From: Excoecaria cochinchinensis
Lineage: Eukaryota; Streptophyta; Magnoliopsida; Malpighiales; Euphorbiaceae
Reading direction: 5' to 3'
Assembly (NCBI GenBank): GCA_947683425.1
Contig: CANTUQ010000051.1
Span: 310,001 to 374,000 of the forward strand
DNA length: 64,000 bases
Part shown: positions 46,309-56,207 of the stretch, piece after piece
How the letters are laid out: each line of letters starts with the position of its first letter
How positions within the stretch are numbered: the first letter of the stretch is position 1
Translations under genes and position numbers: made by a program
Notes under the pieces: generated by a model
Seen by the model: the letters and a program-made list of their open reading frames with translations, nothing else
What the model was told of the DNA's origin: nothing
Database searches by the model: none

Positions 46309-47385
46309 CTATTGTGGCTCCCTCTCTAGGCTGATCGCCTCGACATCTACCTCTACTCTTTGTCCGACCGGATTATAGTGCATTTGATCTCGCTCGGCTA
46401 GCCTCATGCTGATCCCTAGAGTTCTCATATGACTTCGGACAGTTAGCCAGAAAGTGATCAGTGCTCCCACATATGAAACAAGCACCCGTGAGCCACCTAC
46501 ACTCACCCTTGTGGCACTTACCGCAGTGAGAACACTATAGCAATGTCTCCGTCCTGTTACGAGAACCACCTCTTCCCGCACTAGAACCCATAGTAGAAGC
46601 CAGACCAGAAGAAGTCTCATCCTGCGGATTCCTAGACCTCTTACCTGATGATGATCCGCCACGAGGGGGATTCCTTCTCCGAGCTCTCTCTCTCAAAACC
46701 GACTCTAACCTTTTCGCCCGGACAGCCGCTTGAACAATCTGATAGTAACCAATGCCCGGAGAACACAGTAGAGAAATGAGCATTACCCTTAATGACTCAT
46801 TCAGACTGGCCTCAAAATGCCGACAGCTAAACTCCTCTATCAGGACACCCTCTGGAGCATACTTAGAAAGACTATTGAACTCCTTCTCAAATTCAGAAAT
46901 CGACATAGCTCTCTTCTTTAACCTGAGAAACTGAGCCCACTTCGCATCCTTATACTCCCTAGTCACATACTTATTGGTAAACTCTCTCTCAAAGAACTCC
47001 CACATGATAGAATCGAGCAACTGGGCAATGCCACAACACTTTCAACTCGCTGTTCAAGAGGGCACCGAACCTCCACTAAAGCACACTCCACCTTCTCTGT
47101 CCACTTCTCGGCATACTCAGATTTGTCCAAACTAGTCCCAAAGAAGTCCTCTGCCCCAGCTCTTCTGATACTCTTTAAAGGGGCTCTCGGAGCAGTCACC
47201 CTACCTAAGACGCGAGCCATATCCTGGGAAATCCTCAACATAGCCTCAAAGGGCATGGTTGCAGCCTTAGGCTGGACCCTAGCTGGTTGAGCCAATGCAG
47301 ACACAGACACATACGGATCTAGTGCTGGAGGGTTTACATTCTCAGCTGACCCCTCAAGCGACCCATGCACAGAATTGGAAGCCAT
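46309..47385 (-). pseudogene. gag: Chromovirus E gag (frameshifted)
   Basis: The ATG at 47385 gives MASNSVHGSLEGSAENVN and continues to the start of the capsid domain (DFFGTSLDKSEYAEKWTEKV). A frameshift occurs near 47040. A second frame (47020-46535) carries the rest of the capsid core: MWEFFEREFTNKYVTREYKD, KWAQFLRLKKRAMSISEFEK, FNSLSKYAPEGVLIEEF. A Ser/Gly/Arg-rich linker follows, then a double zinc knuckle in a third frame (CSHCGKCHKGECRWL and CFICGSTDHFLANC, near 46530-46440). The N-terminal words MARVLGRVTAPRA are echoed in the small gags of A, B and C, which lack the capsid core seen here. Confidence 0.85.
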
Positions 47386-47476
47386 CTAACAAACAAACAC
47401 GAGAACAACCGCATTAGCCAACACAATCCTAAGCATATGCCTATACACAACAACACCTAGAAAATGCCTAAACCAT

Positions 47477-47488
47477 GCTCTAATACCA
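47477..47488 (-). promoter_or_regulatory. Primer binding site of chromovirus E
   Basis: The minus strand reads TGGTATTAGAGC, one mismatch from the initiator-Met tRNA type, five bases after the LTR end GTGTTACA. Confidence 0.85.
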
Positions 47489-47493
47489 AAAAC

Positions 47494-49649
47494 TGTAACA
47501 CCCCAATAAAGACGCCACGCAATTTTGTCGATCGGAGAGCCACGCATATCTCGATCGGAATGCCACAACCGGACAAACACATCACATTCATAAAACCAGC
47601 GAAAATAAAACTTGAAGGCAAAATCATCATTCATTTATAAACATAATAATATCATTACAAACCATTTGGATATAAAAAATAATTATATCTTCCCAAAAAT
47701 ACAGAGCGAAAGCTGAACAAAAGAATATTGCAAATGAGAGTTCATAACTACAAAAGAATCATATTAAAAAATACTAAGCCCTAACATCAGACTCTCTGTA
47801 TTGGCTTCACTTGCGGTGACTCTCCCCAACAGCTTATCACCTTTCGCACCTGCAAGGATGGAACACAGTACTAAGCGATATCGCTTAGTAGGGAAATAAA
47901 CAATAAAGTAGACGACTATTCACAACGGTTGCCAAAGCAGAACACATACAATATGGAAGATGCTGATATTCATACATACACATATACATAAATATATCCA
48001 AAACATAACTTGAGCTCATTCGTTCATTGAAGCTTACATAGGTTCATAGGCATATATTCACATCCGTTCGGAATTCACATTAGCATCAGTATAATAGAAC
48101 ATAGCAAAACATAACACAACACTTGCTGACTCACAATAGTGGATAACGAGTAAAAGCATAGGGGAACGCATAGGGGGGTACCCGTGGGTACGATTCGAAA
48201 AGCATCTTACTTTTTTCATTCAAAATGCTTTTGCATAGGGGATCTTAAACAAGATCCAAACGCATAGAGGATGGCGAGGACCCAAATGGGGACCTGATCA
48301 GGGGGTCCGAAACACATTGGGGCTGCAACTTTAGAACTCTATTAGGCATGCCTAACTATCCACTAGATTGACTTTTGTAGGTCATGTATAATTCATTTCA
48401 CGTTCCATCTCATAGCATATTTTATCATGGAGAAGTCATCATATCATACATATAAAAACAGGCTTATATTTCACGTAGTAGCAACAACCCATGCAAAACG
48501 GATAGAAAATTCGTTTTTGAAGGATAGGGCAGACTGAAGATCACTGTCGCAATCACAACAAGAGTCGCGTTCTCAACAATGGCCAAAAGACCAATTGCAA
48601 AGACAAATACTCAACTCTCTTTCGCGCTCCCGATCGGCTACTCACTTGGGGCTTCCATTCAAAAATGCCTAGCTGCCATTCGGGCACGCAACGAAGTGCT
48701 TGTTTTACTATCGATCGGCAGATAGCAACATTGATAGAACTGCTTATCTCCCGTTCAGCAACAGAACGCTCGGTCGGGACCTAGAATTGCCAATCCCTAT
48801 TACACTCGTGCCGATTGGCACACTCATAACACAGTTGCATTCCAAGTCTGCAGAAATTCTGTAGGACACTTTGAAACCCAGAATCATGCCAAGAATCCAA
48901 CCAAAACCAGCTTACCTCGGAGCGAGCATTCTCATTGGATCAAGCATCACAACAGAACTTTAGTCCACCAAATCTCATAGCATATACTCACATAAACCTC
49001 ATTAACAACAAATTCCCAGGAAATCAACTAAAGACACGAACCAAGAGAAATGCATACGAAATACATAAATTCCCAAACCTGCAAAAATCCTATGCTCCTA
49101 ATTGCGATATCCACTCCCGCTAGCCTTCTTTTTCCCTTTGGGATCACGAGGAGGCTCTTCTCAACTTTGAAACCCAGAAATCACACAAATGCAAACCTTA
49201 AATCAAGAACACACATCCAACAAAATCGAGAGAAAAGAAGAAAAAGAAGAGAAATCGCAACAGATCTTACCGAAACAACTCTTGAGCTGATAAATTTCCA
49301 CCAAAAGCTCGACCAAAGGAAGAGATCACAAGATGGATCAAGGAGAAAGAAGAAATGAAGGAGAAGGAGGCGGTGGCGAAGAAAAGAGAACAGAAGAGTT
49401 AGGGCAAAATGCTGCTCTTCTTTTCCCTTCCCTTGGTTTGCCTTTATATACCCCTTTCTAACCCTTGCCACTTGTCCTCTTGTGATTTGGTGGAACTTGA
49501 CTACTCACACCCTACACCCACACATAACACTACCACCTTAGCCCACAACTCATACAATATGGCCCAAACTAAGACATAACATGCCAGAACACTCACAAAC
49601 ACACAGACAAACATGGCTCAAACTACTTGGGGGAAAATGGGGTGTGACA
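47494..49649 (-). mobile_element. 5' LTR of chromovirus E
   Basis: 2156 bp, starting TGTCACACCCCATTTTCCCC at 49649 and ending GGGGTGTTACA at 47494. A TATA box (TATATAAA, 49443-49450) is followed by a CT-rich leader. Further in are a palindrome-rich tract with CCGATCGG and TCGATCGGC words (48540-48800), a hairpin series (about 48175-48315) and the conserved CTAAGCG-ATAT-CGCTTAG palindrome (47870-47887). It interrupts the gag of chromovirus F at 49649|49650; the flank is CATTC (49650-49654). Confidence 0.88.
49443..49450 (-). promoter_or_regulatory. TATA box of chromovirus E LTR
   Basis: The minus strand reads GGGTATATAAAGGC about 200 bases from the LTR start. A purine- then CT-rich leader follows, as expected for a plant polymerase II start. 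Confidence 0.7.
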
Positions 49650-50034
49650 CATTCAAATTGGCCTCAAAATGCTGACACCGAAACTCTTATGTCAGAATAC
49701 CCTCAGGAGCATACTTAGCAAGTCGGTTGAACTCCTTCTCAAACTCATAAACTGTCATAGCTCTTTGCTTCAAACTTAAGAACTGTGCCCACTTAGCATC
49801 CTTACAGGTCCTAGTAAAATACTTACTAGTGAACTCTCGCTCGAAAAATTCTCATGTGACCGGGTCAGGCAATTAGGGATGCCTACGAACCATCTTCCAC
49901 CAATCGTACGCGGATCCCTGAAGCAATGCCTCAACACACTCTACCTGCCTCTCAGGAGGGCACCGAATCTCCTCTAGAACTCGCTCTACCTTCTTAATCC
50001 ATTTCTCAGAATACTCAAATTCATCTAGACTTGT
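49650..50034 (-). pseudogene. gag: Chromovirus F gag remnant
   Basis: On the minus strand, from 50034: FEYSEKWIKKVERVLEEI, CPPERQVECVEALLQGSAYD, WWKMVRRHP, FFEREFTSKYFTRTCKDAKW, QFLSLKQRAMTVYEFEKEFN and LAKYAPEGIL, ending FRCQHFEANLN. This is the capsid core of a chromovirus gag related to E. At least three stop codons interrupt it. It is bounded on the left by the LTR of E and on the right by the LTR of G, both inserted into it. Confidence 0.85.
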
Positions 50035-52068
50035 TGTAAGCACCGTGTCCCGGAGCGGTCCGGATCAGAGGTTACCCTATGATGAAATCAGTGTTCGAGC
50101 CTGTATAAAAGGGCTGGATTTGGAGGTTTTAGTCCCACGTTCCACGAGAAATGAGGCTTTTTACCATTCCTGGGCAGAGGGGGAGAAAACAGAGGTTTTT
50201 TCGAGTCAAAAAACTTTTTGTCCTCCACAGACGGCTAGCCCGTCACTTCGAGTCACCGACGGCTTGTGGTATTTTCCGACGCCCGTCGGAAAGTCACCGC
50301 TCCTGTCAGAACGCCGCCTGGTTTCCCGGATCACACAACCGTTCCGACGCCTGTCGGTGGATGTGGCAGGGCCGTCGGATGAATTCTTGTGTCAGAAGGA
50401 TTCTTCCGACGCCCGCCCCCATACACAGACGCCCGTCGGTCGTGTCTGGCTATAAAAGCTCCGGATTTTCACTTGAAAAGGGTTGGAAAAATTTTCAAAG
50501 GAGGAAACTCTACCCAATTTCAAGCAAATTCTCTCTCTCTTCCAACAAAACACATTTACTAAGGAAATCTATTGAATCAAGGATCAAATCAATCAAAAGG
50601 AACTAAAAACTAATTAGTTTTCTTTAGATTTTGACTCCAAAATCGATCTTTTGAGGGGTTGAAGAAGAAATAGCTCATTTTCTTTCTTTGATCCTTCATC
50701 TTTCGCTTCTCGTAGAACGCGCGGGGCTCTAATCAACACAAGAATCTCACCCAAAACGATTATCTGAGGGTAAATATTCCAGATTTCTTCTCCATATTAT
50801 CTCATATTTATTTCTGATTTTGTGGAATTTTTGAATATCTGTCATTATTTTCTTTTATTTTTACTCTCTTATCTCCTTTTGGGATAAAACCCACTTTTTT
50901 GACTTTGAAAAGCTTTTTTCCATTCTGTTTTTTCGGAGACAGTGGTGACCGACGGGTTATCTTTATCACCGACGCCCGTCGGTCACCCACCTATAGACGC
51001 CCCTCCTTCAGTGACAAACGGATATCTCGGTTACCTTAACCGACGCCCGTCGGTCAGCTGAGGAAGGCCATCGGTGGGTTCTGTCTCCATCTTTTTAAGT
51101 CGTTTTTCATCTCTTTCAAGTCTTTTTGGCTTCTTATATGTTAATTTTATGTATATTAACATCTCTTAACTTTCTATGAGTGCATATTGATTCTCTTGGA
51201 TAATCCCGAGCTTGAGCGGCTGTCTACCATGTTCGGAGGATCTCGCCTGGTTTAGTTTCCCTAACCCTCTTGGCTATTTTCTTCATTTTGTTATTTATTG
51301 ATTATTTTATGTATACGGATGTACTCCTTTCATATCCCGTTGATGTACAAAAATGACTCAATGTTTTATATTCAATAAAATGAGGTTTACACAAAAGCAA
51401 GGGTCCAACGCCCTATTTTTATCCAATAAAGATCATCACAAATAAAAATCCCCAATTTTAATAATGATGCATGTGAGGACCAAAGTCCTCAAAATAAGCA
51501 ATGCCCCGATTTATGCATGATCCTCATATTTACGAGAGGGAGTTGTATTCCGCTCCTTGTATTATTGTAATTTTTTGCTTTCATTATCTATTCGATCATT
51601 TATCTCTTTCAAGATGTGAATAAGTGCACCTTTTAATCAATTGCATAGTGTGGAGAGAGAGTGAATTAATGATATTAAAATTTGATCATAAAATAATTGA
51701 GGTAGAAATAGATGAGAAATCCCGGACCCAGCTCTGGTCTTTGGGCTCGAGAGGTTAGAGGTTATCCTCCAAAATACTTCTTGAGTCACGAGGCTTTAGC
51801 GCTAATCCTAGGCTCTTCAGGGTGAGAAGTTTCACCTTCCATGACCCCTTGGCTAGCCCAAAATGGATATCAAGCGCAGTCTTAGGCTCTCCGAGGCGAG
51901 AGTAACTTTCCCAATGTTCTATTGGGTGGCGACTCCATGAAACCTCCTTGTTGCCCAACATAGACGCACTTGCGATTTATCGCAAGCTGTCAACGGACCC
52001 ACAATTGCCCCGATCATCCACGTGCGGGCGGTCGAACGGGCGGCCGTGGGGATCCGGCGCGCGTCACA
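50035..52068 (+). mobile_element. 5' LTR of Tat-type element G
   Basis: 2034 bp, TGTAAGCACCGTGTCCC to GGCGCGCGTCACA, followed after one base by the primer site. A TATA box (TATAAAA, 50451-50457) lies directly after a palindrome cluster (50228-50445). A second palindrome cluster lies downstream at 50945-51085. The end region has typical Tat phrases near the primer site (CGATTTATCGCAAGCTG). The AT-rich stretch 51090-51700 shows nothing I can name. Confidence 0.87.
50228..50457 (+). promoter_or_regulatory. LTR promoter of element G: GACGG/CCGTC palindromes plus TATA box
   Basis: The cluster holds GACGGCTAGCCCGTC (50230-50244), CCGACGCCCGTCGG (50277-50290), CCGACGCCTGTCGG (50344-50357) and GACGCCCGTCGGTC (50429-50442). 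TATAAAA follows at 50451. The same 15-base palindrome type recurs next to both TATA boxes of the internal promoter at 61127-61327. Confidence 0.7.
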
Positions 52069-52069
52069 G

Positions 52070-52087
52070 TGGCGACTCCACTGGGGA
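52070..52087 (+). promoter_or_regulatory. Primer binding site of element G (Arg-tRNA type)
   Basis: TGGCGACTCCACTGGGGA begins two bases after the LTR end GTCACA. It matches the Arg-tRNA primer site known in Tat/Ogre elements. Confidence 0.85.
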
Positions 52088-52088
52088 C

Positions 52089-52986
52089 GTTTATGGTTCG
52101 AGATTTCGATTTGAAAATACCTCTTTTAACATTTATGATTAAAATTTAATTCGTAAATTCACTTTCTCTCAAATTTGCATTTGCATATCATTAGAGCCTT
52201 AGAATATGCTAGTTTGGTCCCTCTTTTAGCCCCGGTGCGTTCCTGAAGCACCTCCTCATTTTCACTCAATTTGGGGAAGTGTTAAGGATAATCACCAGTC
52301 CAAGCCACGTACCTTAATGGTATATCAAAATGATAACCCGATCGGTCGCTATGCTCGTGATGAGATAGACCTGTCGGCAGGGATCATGCTTGGGTAGCCT
52401 TAAAGAAACATCTTCCTTGTCCAAAGCTCATGTAATGGTTGTAGTTACTTTCCACAGGTGAAATGAACCCTAATTCCATGCTTGCTGTATGGATCCTCAT
52501 GTATTGGGTGAGTCCAAATGTCTCACTTGGTAACCTATCAAAAGGCTATCATGCCCCGGTAGGGCCATGTCAAAATTTATGGAACGTCCAAATACGTGAC
52601 GATCATTATCCATCCGCTTGTACATTAGCATAGGAGTGTCATGCTGCCGGTTTTCCGCCGCGCACCATACGCGTCCATCGGGTCCCTCGTTGACCCTTAG
52701 GCAAATCCCACCTAGGAAAGAGACTGCACGACCACGTGTGTGGGAGAAATAAGGGCGAAAGGACCTACTTGCTTGCTTGTGCTCTGTAAGTGTTGCATAT
52801 CACGACAATGCATTATACCTGCATTTCATGCATCATGCCTAACTTTTTGTCCCTGCAGCCATCATAGATCTGCCCAGGTGGACTAGATCACCAACCGGAC
52901 GACTGATCCAAGTTCCTAGTCCCGAGCTGTCAGATAGAGAGGGTTTACCAAGAATCTTATCAGAAATTAGTGGTACAGTATCTTAG
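52089..52986 (+). other. Leader of element G between primer site and gag
   Basis: About 900 bases with no ORF of note. It should be the 5' untranslated leader that carries packaging signals. I see no strong repeat or hairpin array in it. Confidence 0.6.
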
Positions 52987-54666
52987 ATGGCAAACTCGCC
53001 TAGGGGGGATGACGCCACCAGGGCCATGATCGCGGAAGAAGTGGGCCGTCAGTTTGAGGAATTCAAGGGCAGAATGATGAATATGTTGACCGCCTTGGCA
53101 CAGCAGAATGCTCCACAGAATCCTCCTCCTCCTCTAGTGAGACAGAATGAGCCAGAAGAAGAAAGGGTTGAAAGACGAGAAGAACCTATTCGGCCGCCCC
53201 CAGTAGAGTTAAGGTCAGTAGGCTCGGGAGAGCAGAGAAGAAGTCCTGTGCTGAGAATTGATGACGATAGAGATATCGAGGATGGTAGGATGAGAATTAC
53301 ATCTGAGAAGGGGAAGGCGCCTCAAGCTGATGACTTTATTCTGAAAAAGATGGAAGAGAGGTTTGAAGCCATGGCCCGTATGATAGGCAGAGCTCATGGG
53401 ATGAATCCGGAGGATAAGGAGTTGGACGGAGAGGACCCGATCCCTTATAACTTCAAAATGCCGGATGTGCCGAAGTTTGATGGTACTTCTGACCCGACCG
53501 CACATGTAAAGCAATATTCTCTGGTCATGAAGGGGACCACGTTGTCCAAGAGGCAAAAAGTAGAATACTTTTGTCTGAGTCTGACCTCTCATGCCATTGA
53601 CTGGTATCATGGCCTTGACCGCCGCACTAAAGAAGATTGGGATCTGCTCACTGAAGAGTTTTTGAAGCAGTATGACTGCAATAACAGGATAGAGGTGACT
53701 CTAAAAGATCTTGAGCTACTCCAGCAGAAGACCAGGGAATCTTTCCATGATTATCTCACTCGATGGCGGAACCGAGTAATGGAGATGCGCCGAAAGCCTG
53801 ACACCCAGGATCAGATTCATTTATTTATCAAGAGCACAAGCCCATACTTGAAAGAGGGGTTGAAGATGAAGGGGTTGAAGGACTGGGAATCTCTCAAAGA
53901 TATAGCCATCGAAGCTGAGGGAGAATTCTTGGCTCGAAAAGCTAGCAATGACAATTTTGCCAAAAGGGCTAACCCCGGTCAAGGAACCAGCAGGCCGACA
54001 GGTCCCAGTAATAGCACTAGAAGAACGGGTGAAGTGTCTGCTACCGAGGTAACCACCCAGCGGAAGTTTTTGAACTTGGGGAGACCATTATCCTTGGTCT
54101 TGAGGAGGTTAATGAAGGAGGGAAAATTGCACCCTCTGGCTCCTAGGCCAGCTTTGACGCAAGGGAAACCTGGACATAAAGATAATGAGTTCTGTGCGTT
54201 TCACCAGCACTCAGGCCATATCACAGATAAATGCAAAGCGCTCCGACACTCTATCCAAGACTTGATTGATAGCAAGCAGATTTCTGACACTGAAAAGAGG
54301 GAAACTGAGAAGAAGCCCGGTTATAATGCCGTACCACCACCCGTGTTTATGATCAGCTCTAGCCTGCCAGAGTGGTACGCGCTGCAAGATCTATATGGGA
54401 GAGAGAATTCTGCTGTCGTTTATCCTGAGGATAGAGAGGAGAAGGCAGTTGTGGCGACTCTTGATTGCTGGTCTAGCAGTGAAAGCGGTGGAGAAGCTGA
54501 GGATAAGGAAGGAATGAACCTTGATTTGTGGGGCTCCGATGGGGACGAAGGAGAGATAGGGGCTGTAACGAGGAGTGGAAGAGTGATCCCCGAGACTACG
54601 AGGCTACCTGAGCCAGTGCAGCCACCAGCAGAGAAAGAGCCAGAGGAGAATCAGATTGTCAGATAG
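52987..54666 (+). CDS. gag: Element G gag (Tat type)
   Basis: The frame of 559 residues starts at MANSPRGDDATRAMI. An acidic/Arg-rich N-terminus precedes the capsid core (about residues 155-320): KMPDVPKFDGTSDPTAHVKQ, YFCLSLTSHAIDWYHGL, WDLLTEEFLKQYD, ESFHDYLTRWRNRV, IHLFIKSTSPYLKEGLKM. A zinc-binding stretch CAFHQHSGHITDKC lies near residues 402-415, the Tat form of the nucleocapsid motif. The frame ends at TAG (54664-54666). The same frame then continues into the protease region, so the stop may be a natural gag end or a decayed codon. The protein would form the particle shell and bind the RNA. Confidence 0.87.
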   Translation: MANSPRGDDATRAMIAEEVGRQFEEFKGRMMNMLTALAQQNAPQNPPPPLVRQNEPEEERVERREEPIRPPPVELRSVGSGEQRRSPVLRIDDDRDIEDGRMRITSEKGKAPQADDFILKKMEERFEAMARMIGRAHGMNPEDKELDGEDPIPYNFKMPDVPKFDGTSDPTAHVKQYSLVMKGTTLSKRQKVEYFCLSLTSHAIDWYHGLDRRTKEDWDLLTEEFLKQYDCNNRIEVTLKDLELLQQKTRESFHDYLTRWRNRVMEMRRKPDTQDQIHLFIKSTSPYLKEGLKMKGLKDWESLKDIAIEAEGEFLARKASNDNFAKRANPGQGTSRPTGPSNSTRRTGEVSATEVTTQRKFLNLGRPLSLVLRRLMKEGKLHPLAPRPALTQGKPGHKDNEFCAFHQHSGHITDKCKALRHSIQDLIDSKQISDTEKRETEKKPGYNAVPPPVFMISSSLPEWYALQDLYGRENSAVVYPEDREEKAVVATLDCWSSSESGGEAEDKEGMNLDLWGSDGDEGEIGAVTRSGRVIPETTRLPEPVQPPAEKEPEENQIVR

Positions 54667-56207
54667 TTGAAGAAAACTGCAACTCAAATATCCATCTGGG
54701 ATCTGTTGAGGCAATCCCCCTCTCATAGGCAGAAGGTAGTAGAAGCTTTGGTTGAGGCTATGGTCGCCACCACTATTTCCCCGTCAGAACTTTTGGGTTT
54801 AATTAAGGGAGGATCCGAGGAGAGATTGGTCTTTTCTGACGCCGACCTACCTGTTGAGGGCCGCAACCACAACCGACCCTTGTAAATCAAAGCGCAGATT
54901 AACGACAAGCATACTGCTTGCGTTATGGTAGATGATGGGTCTTCCATCAATGTGTGCCCCCTGATAGCTCTGCAAGCTTTTGGTTTAAATGAGGATACGC
55001 TCAACGGATCTGATCTGACTATCACAGCCTATGACAACTCGAGGAGGCAAGCCTCAGGAACCTTTAAGACTTTGGTCAAGACAGGACCTATTGAAGTGGA
55101 GGTTGAATTTGTAGTTCTACCCATACCCGCTAACTTCTCAGCTTTGCTTGGGAGACCCTGGTTTCATAAATTAGGGGGAGTGCCATCAACACTGCATCAG
55201 ATGATAAAATTCCCACACGAAGGGGAGGTGGTGACTATCAAAGTGGCCAGGGAGAACCAGGTCTCAGCGCTGGAAATAGCTAATCAGCCATTTAGCGGCT
55301 TCCACGTGTCCATGATAAGGGAAGAGTACGGGTCAGTGGATAGCCTAGCTATGGTTAATAAGATGAAGAAGATGCATTATCTCCCCGGGGCTGGCTTGGG
55401 CAAAAACTCTCAGGGTTTGCAAACAACGGTCACCACTCGAGGGCAAAAGAACCAGAAAGGTCTGGGGTATAGAGGTGGCTTTGGCAAGAAAAAGGTAACG
55501 GATAAAATCCCCCACATAGCAGAGAGCTTCGTACCAGCATCCTCAATTTGTGTTTACACTGGCGAGGACGAGCCACATTGGGTAGAGGGGAGGATTGTCC
55601 CTGGCTTCGAGATCTTTAACGATGTGTATGACTGGCATGTCGGGTTTATCAAGACTGTTGAAGACTTCTGGGATGAGGAAGTTATGACTCAGGGTATCAC
55701 TTGGGACAGATGCGAGCTTGAGGAGGTCGTTATTGAGAAGATGATAGCTGTCAGGTTGAAAGGGAAAGGGAAGATAGCAGAATTAGAGTTGAAAGTGGAG
55801 AATTTGGAATTTTCCTCCGACGAGCCTGAGGGGCCTCTGCTGAATCAGGAAGCCAGTGAACAAGCTGCAATGGCATCGACCTCTAGAGTGGTGGAAGAAG
55901 ATTCTAGTTTAGACTGTCTTTTTATTCCAGAACTCTTTTATGATGTAAATGATAACTATAATATTATTAATAAGACAAACAATTTCTCTTATTTGTGCGA
56001 TGTTTCTAATAATTTCAACATGCATGAACATGATCATACTCCATCAATTTTTGACATCGATTCCACTGATACAACGCCTTTTAATCTTGGAACCTCGAAA
56101 AATCCGAAGGAAATTTTAATAGCATCAAATATAACTCCTGATGAAAGAAAAAATTTTCATAGAATAATAAGAAAATATGAAAGAGTCTTTGCCTGGACCT
56201 ACGAGTC
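54667..56207 (+). pseudogene. pro: Element G protease region with G-patch-like segment (stop and frameshift)
   Basis: This is in the same frame as gag. It opens LKKTATQISIWDLLRQSPSH, usual for Tat elements after gag. A TAA (54883-54885) interrupts just before the protease. The retropepsin follows: MVDDGSSINVCPL (active-site Asp-Asp-Gly-Ser), EFVVLPIPANFSALLGRPW. About 145 residues after VDDG comes a G-patch-like stretch (KMHYLPGAGLGKNSQG then GLGYRGGFGKKK), a domain that can bind nucleic acid. A long linker ends NFHRIIRKYERVFAWTYE. There a one-base deletion shifts the frame before RT. The protease could still fold, but Gag-Pro-Pol would not be made as one chain without suppression of the stop and frameshift. 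Confidence 0.82.

Noticed and set aside
46309..46662. 117-codon ORF on the minus strand
   Set aside because: It is a shadow frame over the zinc-knuckle part of chromovirus E gag. The correct frame gives CSHCGKCHKGEC and CFICGSTDHFLANC.
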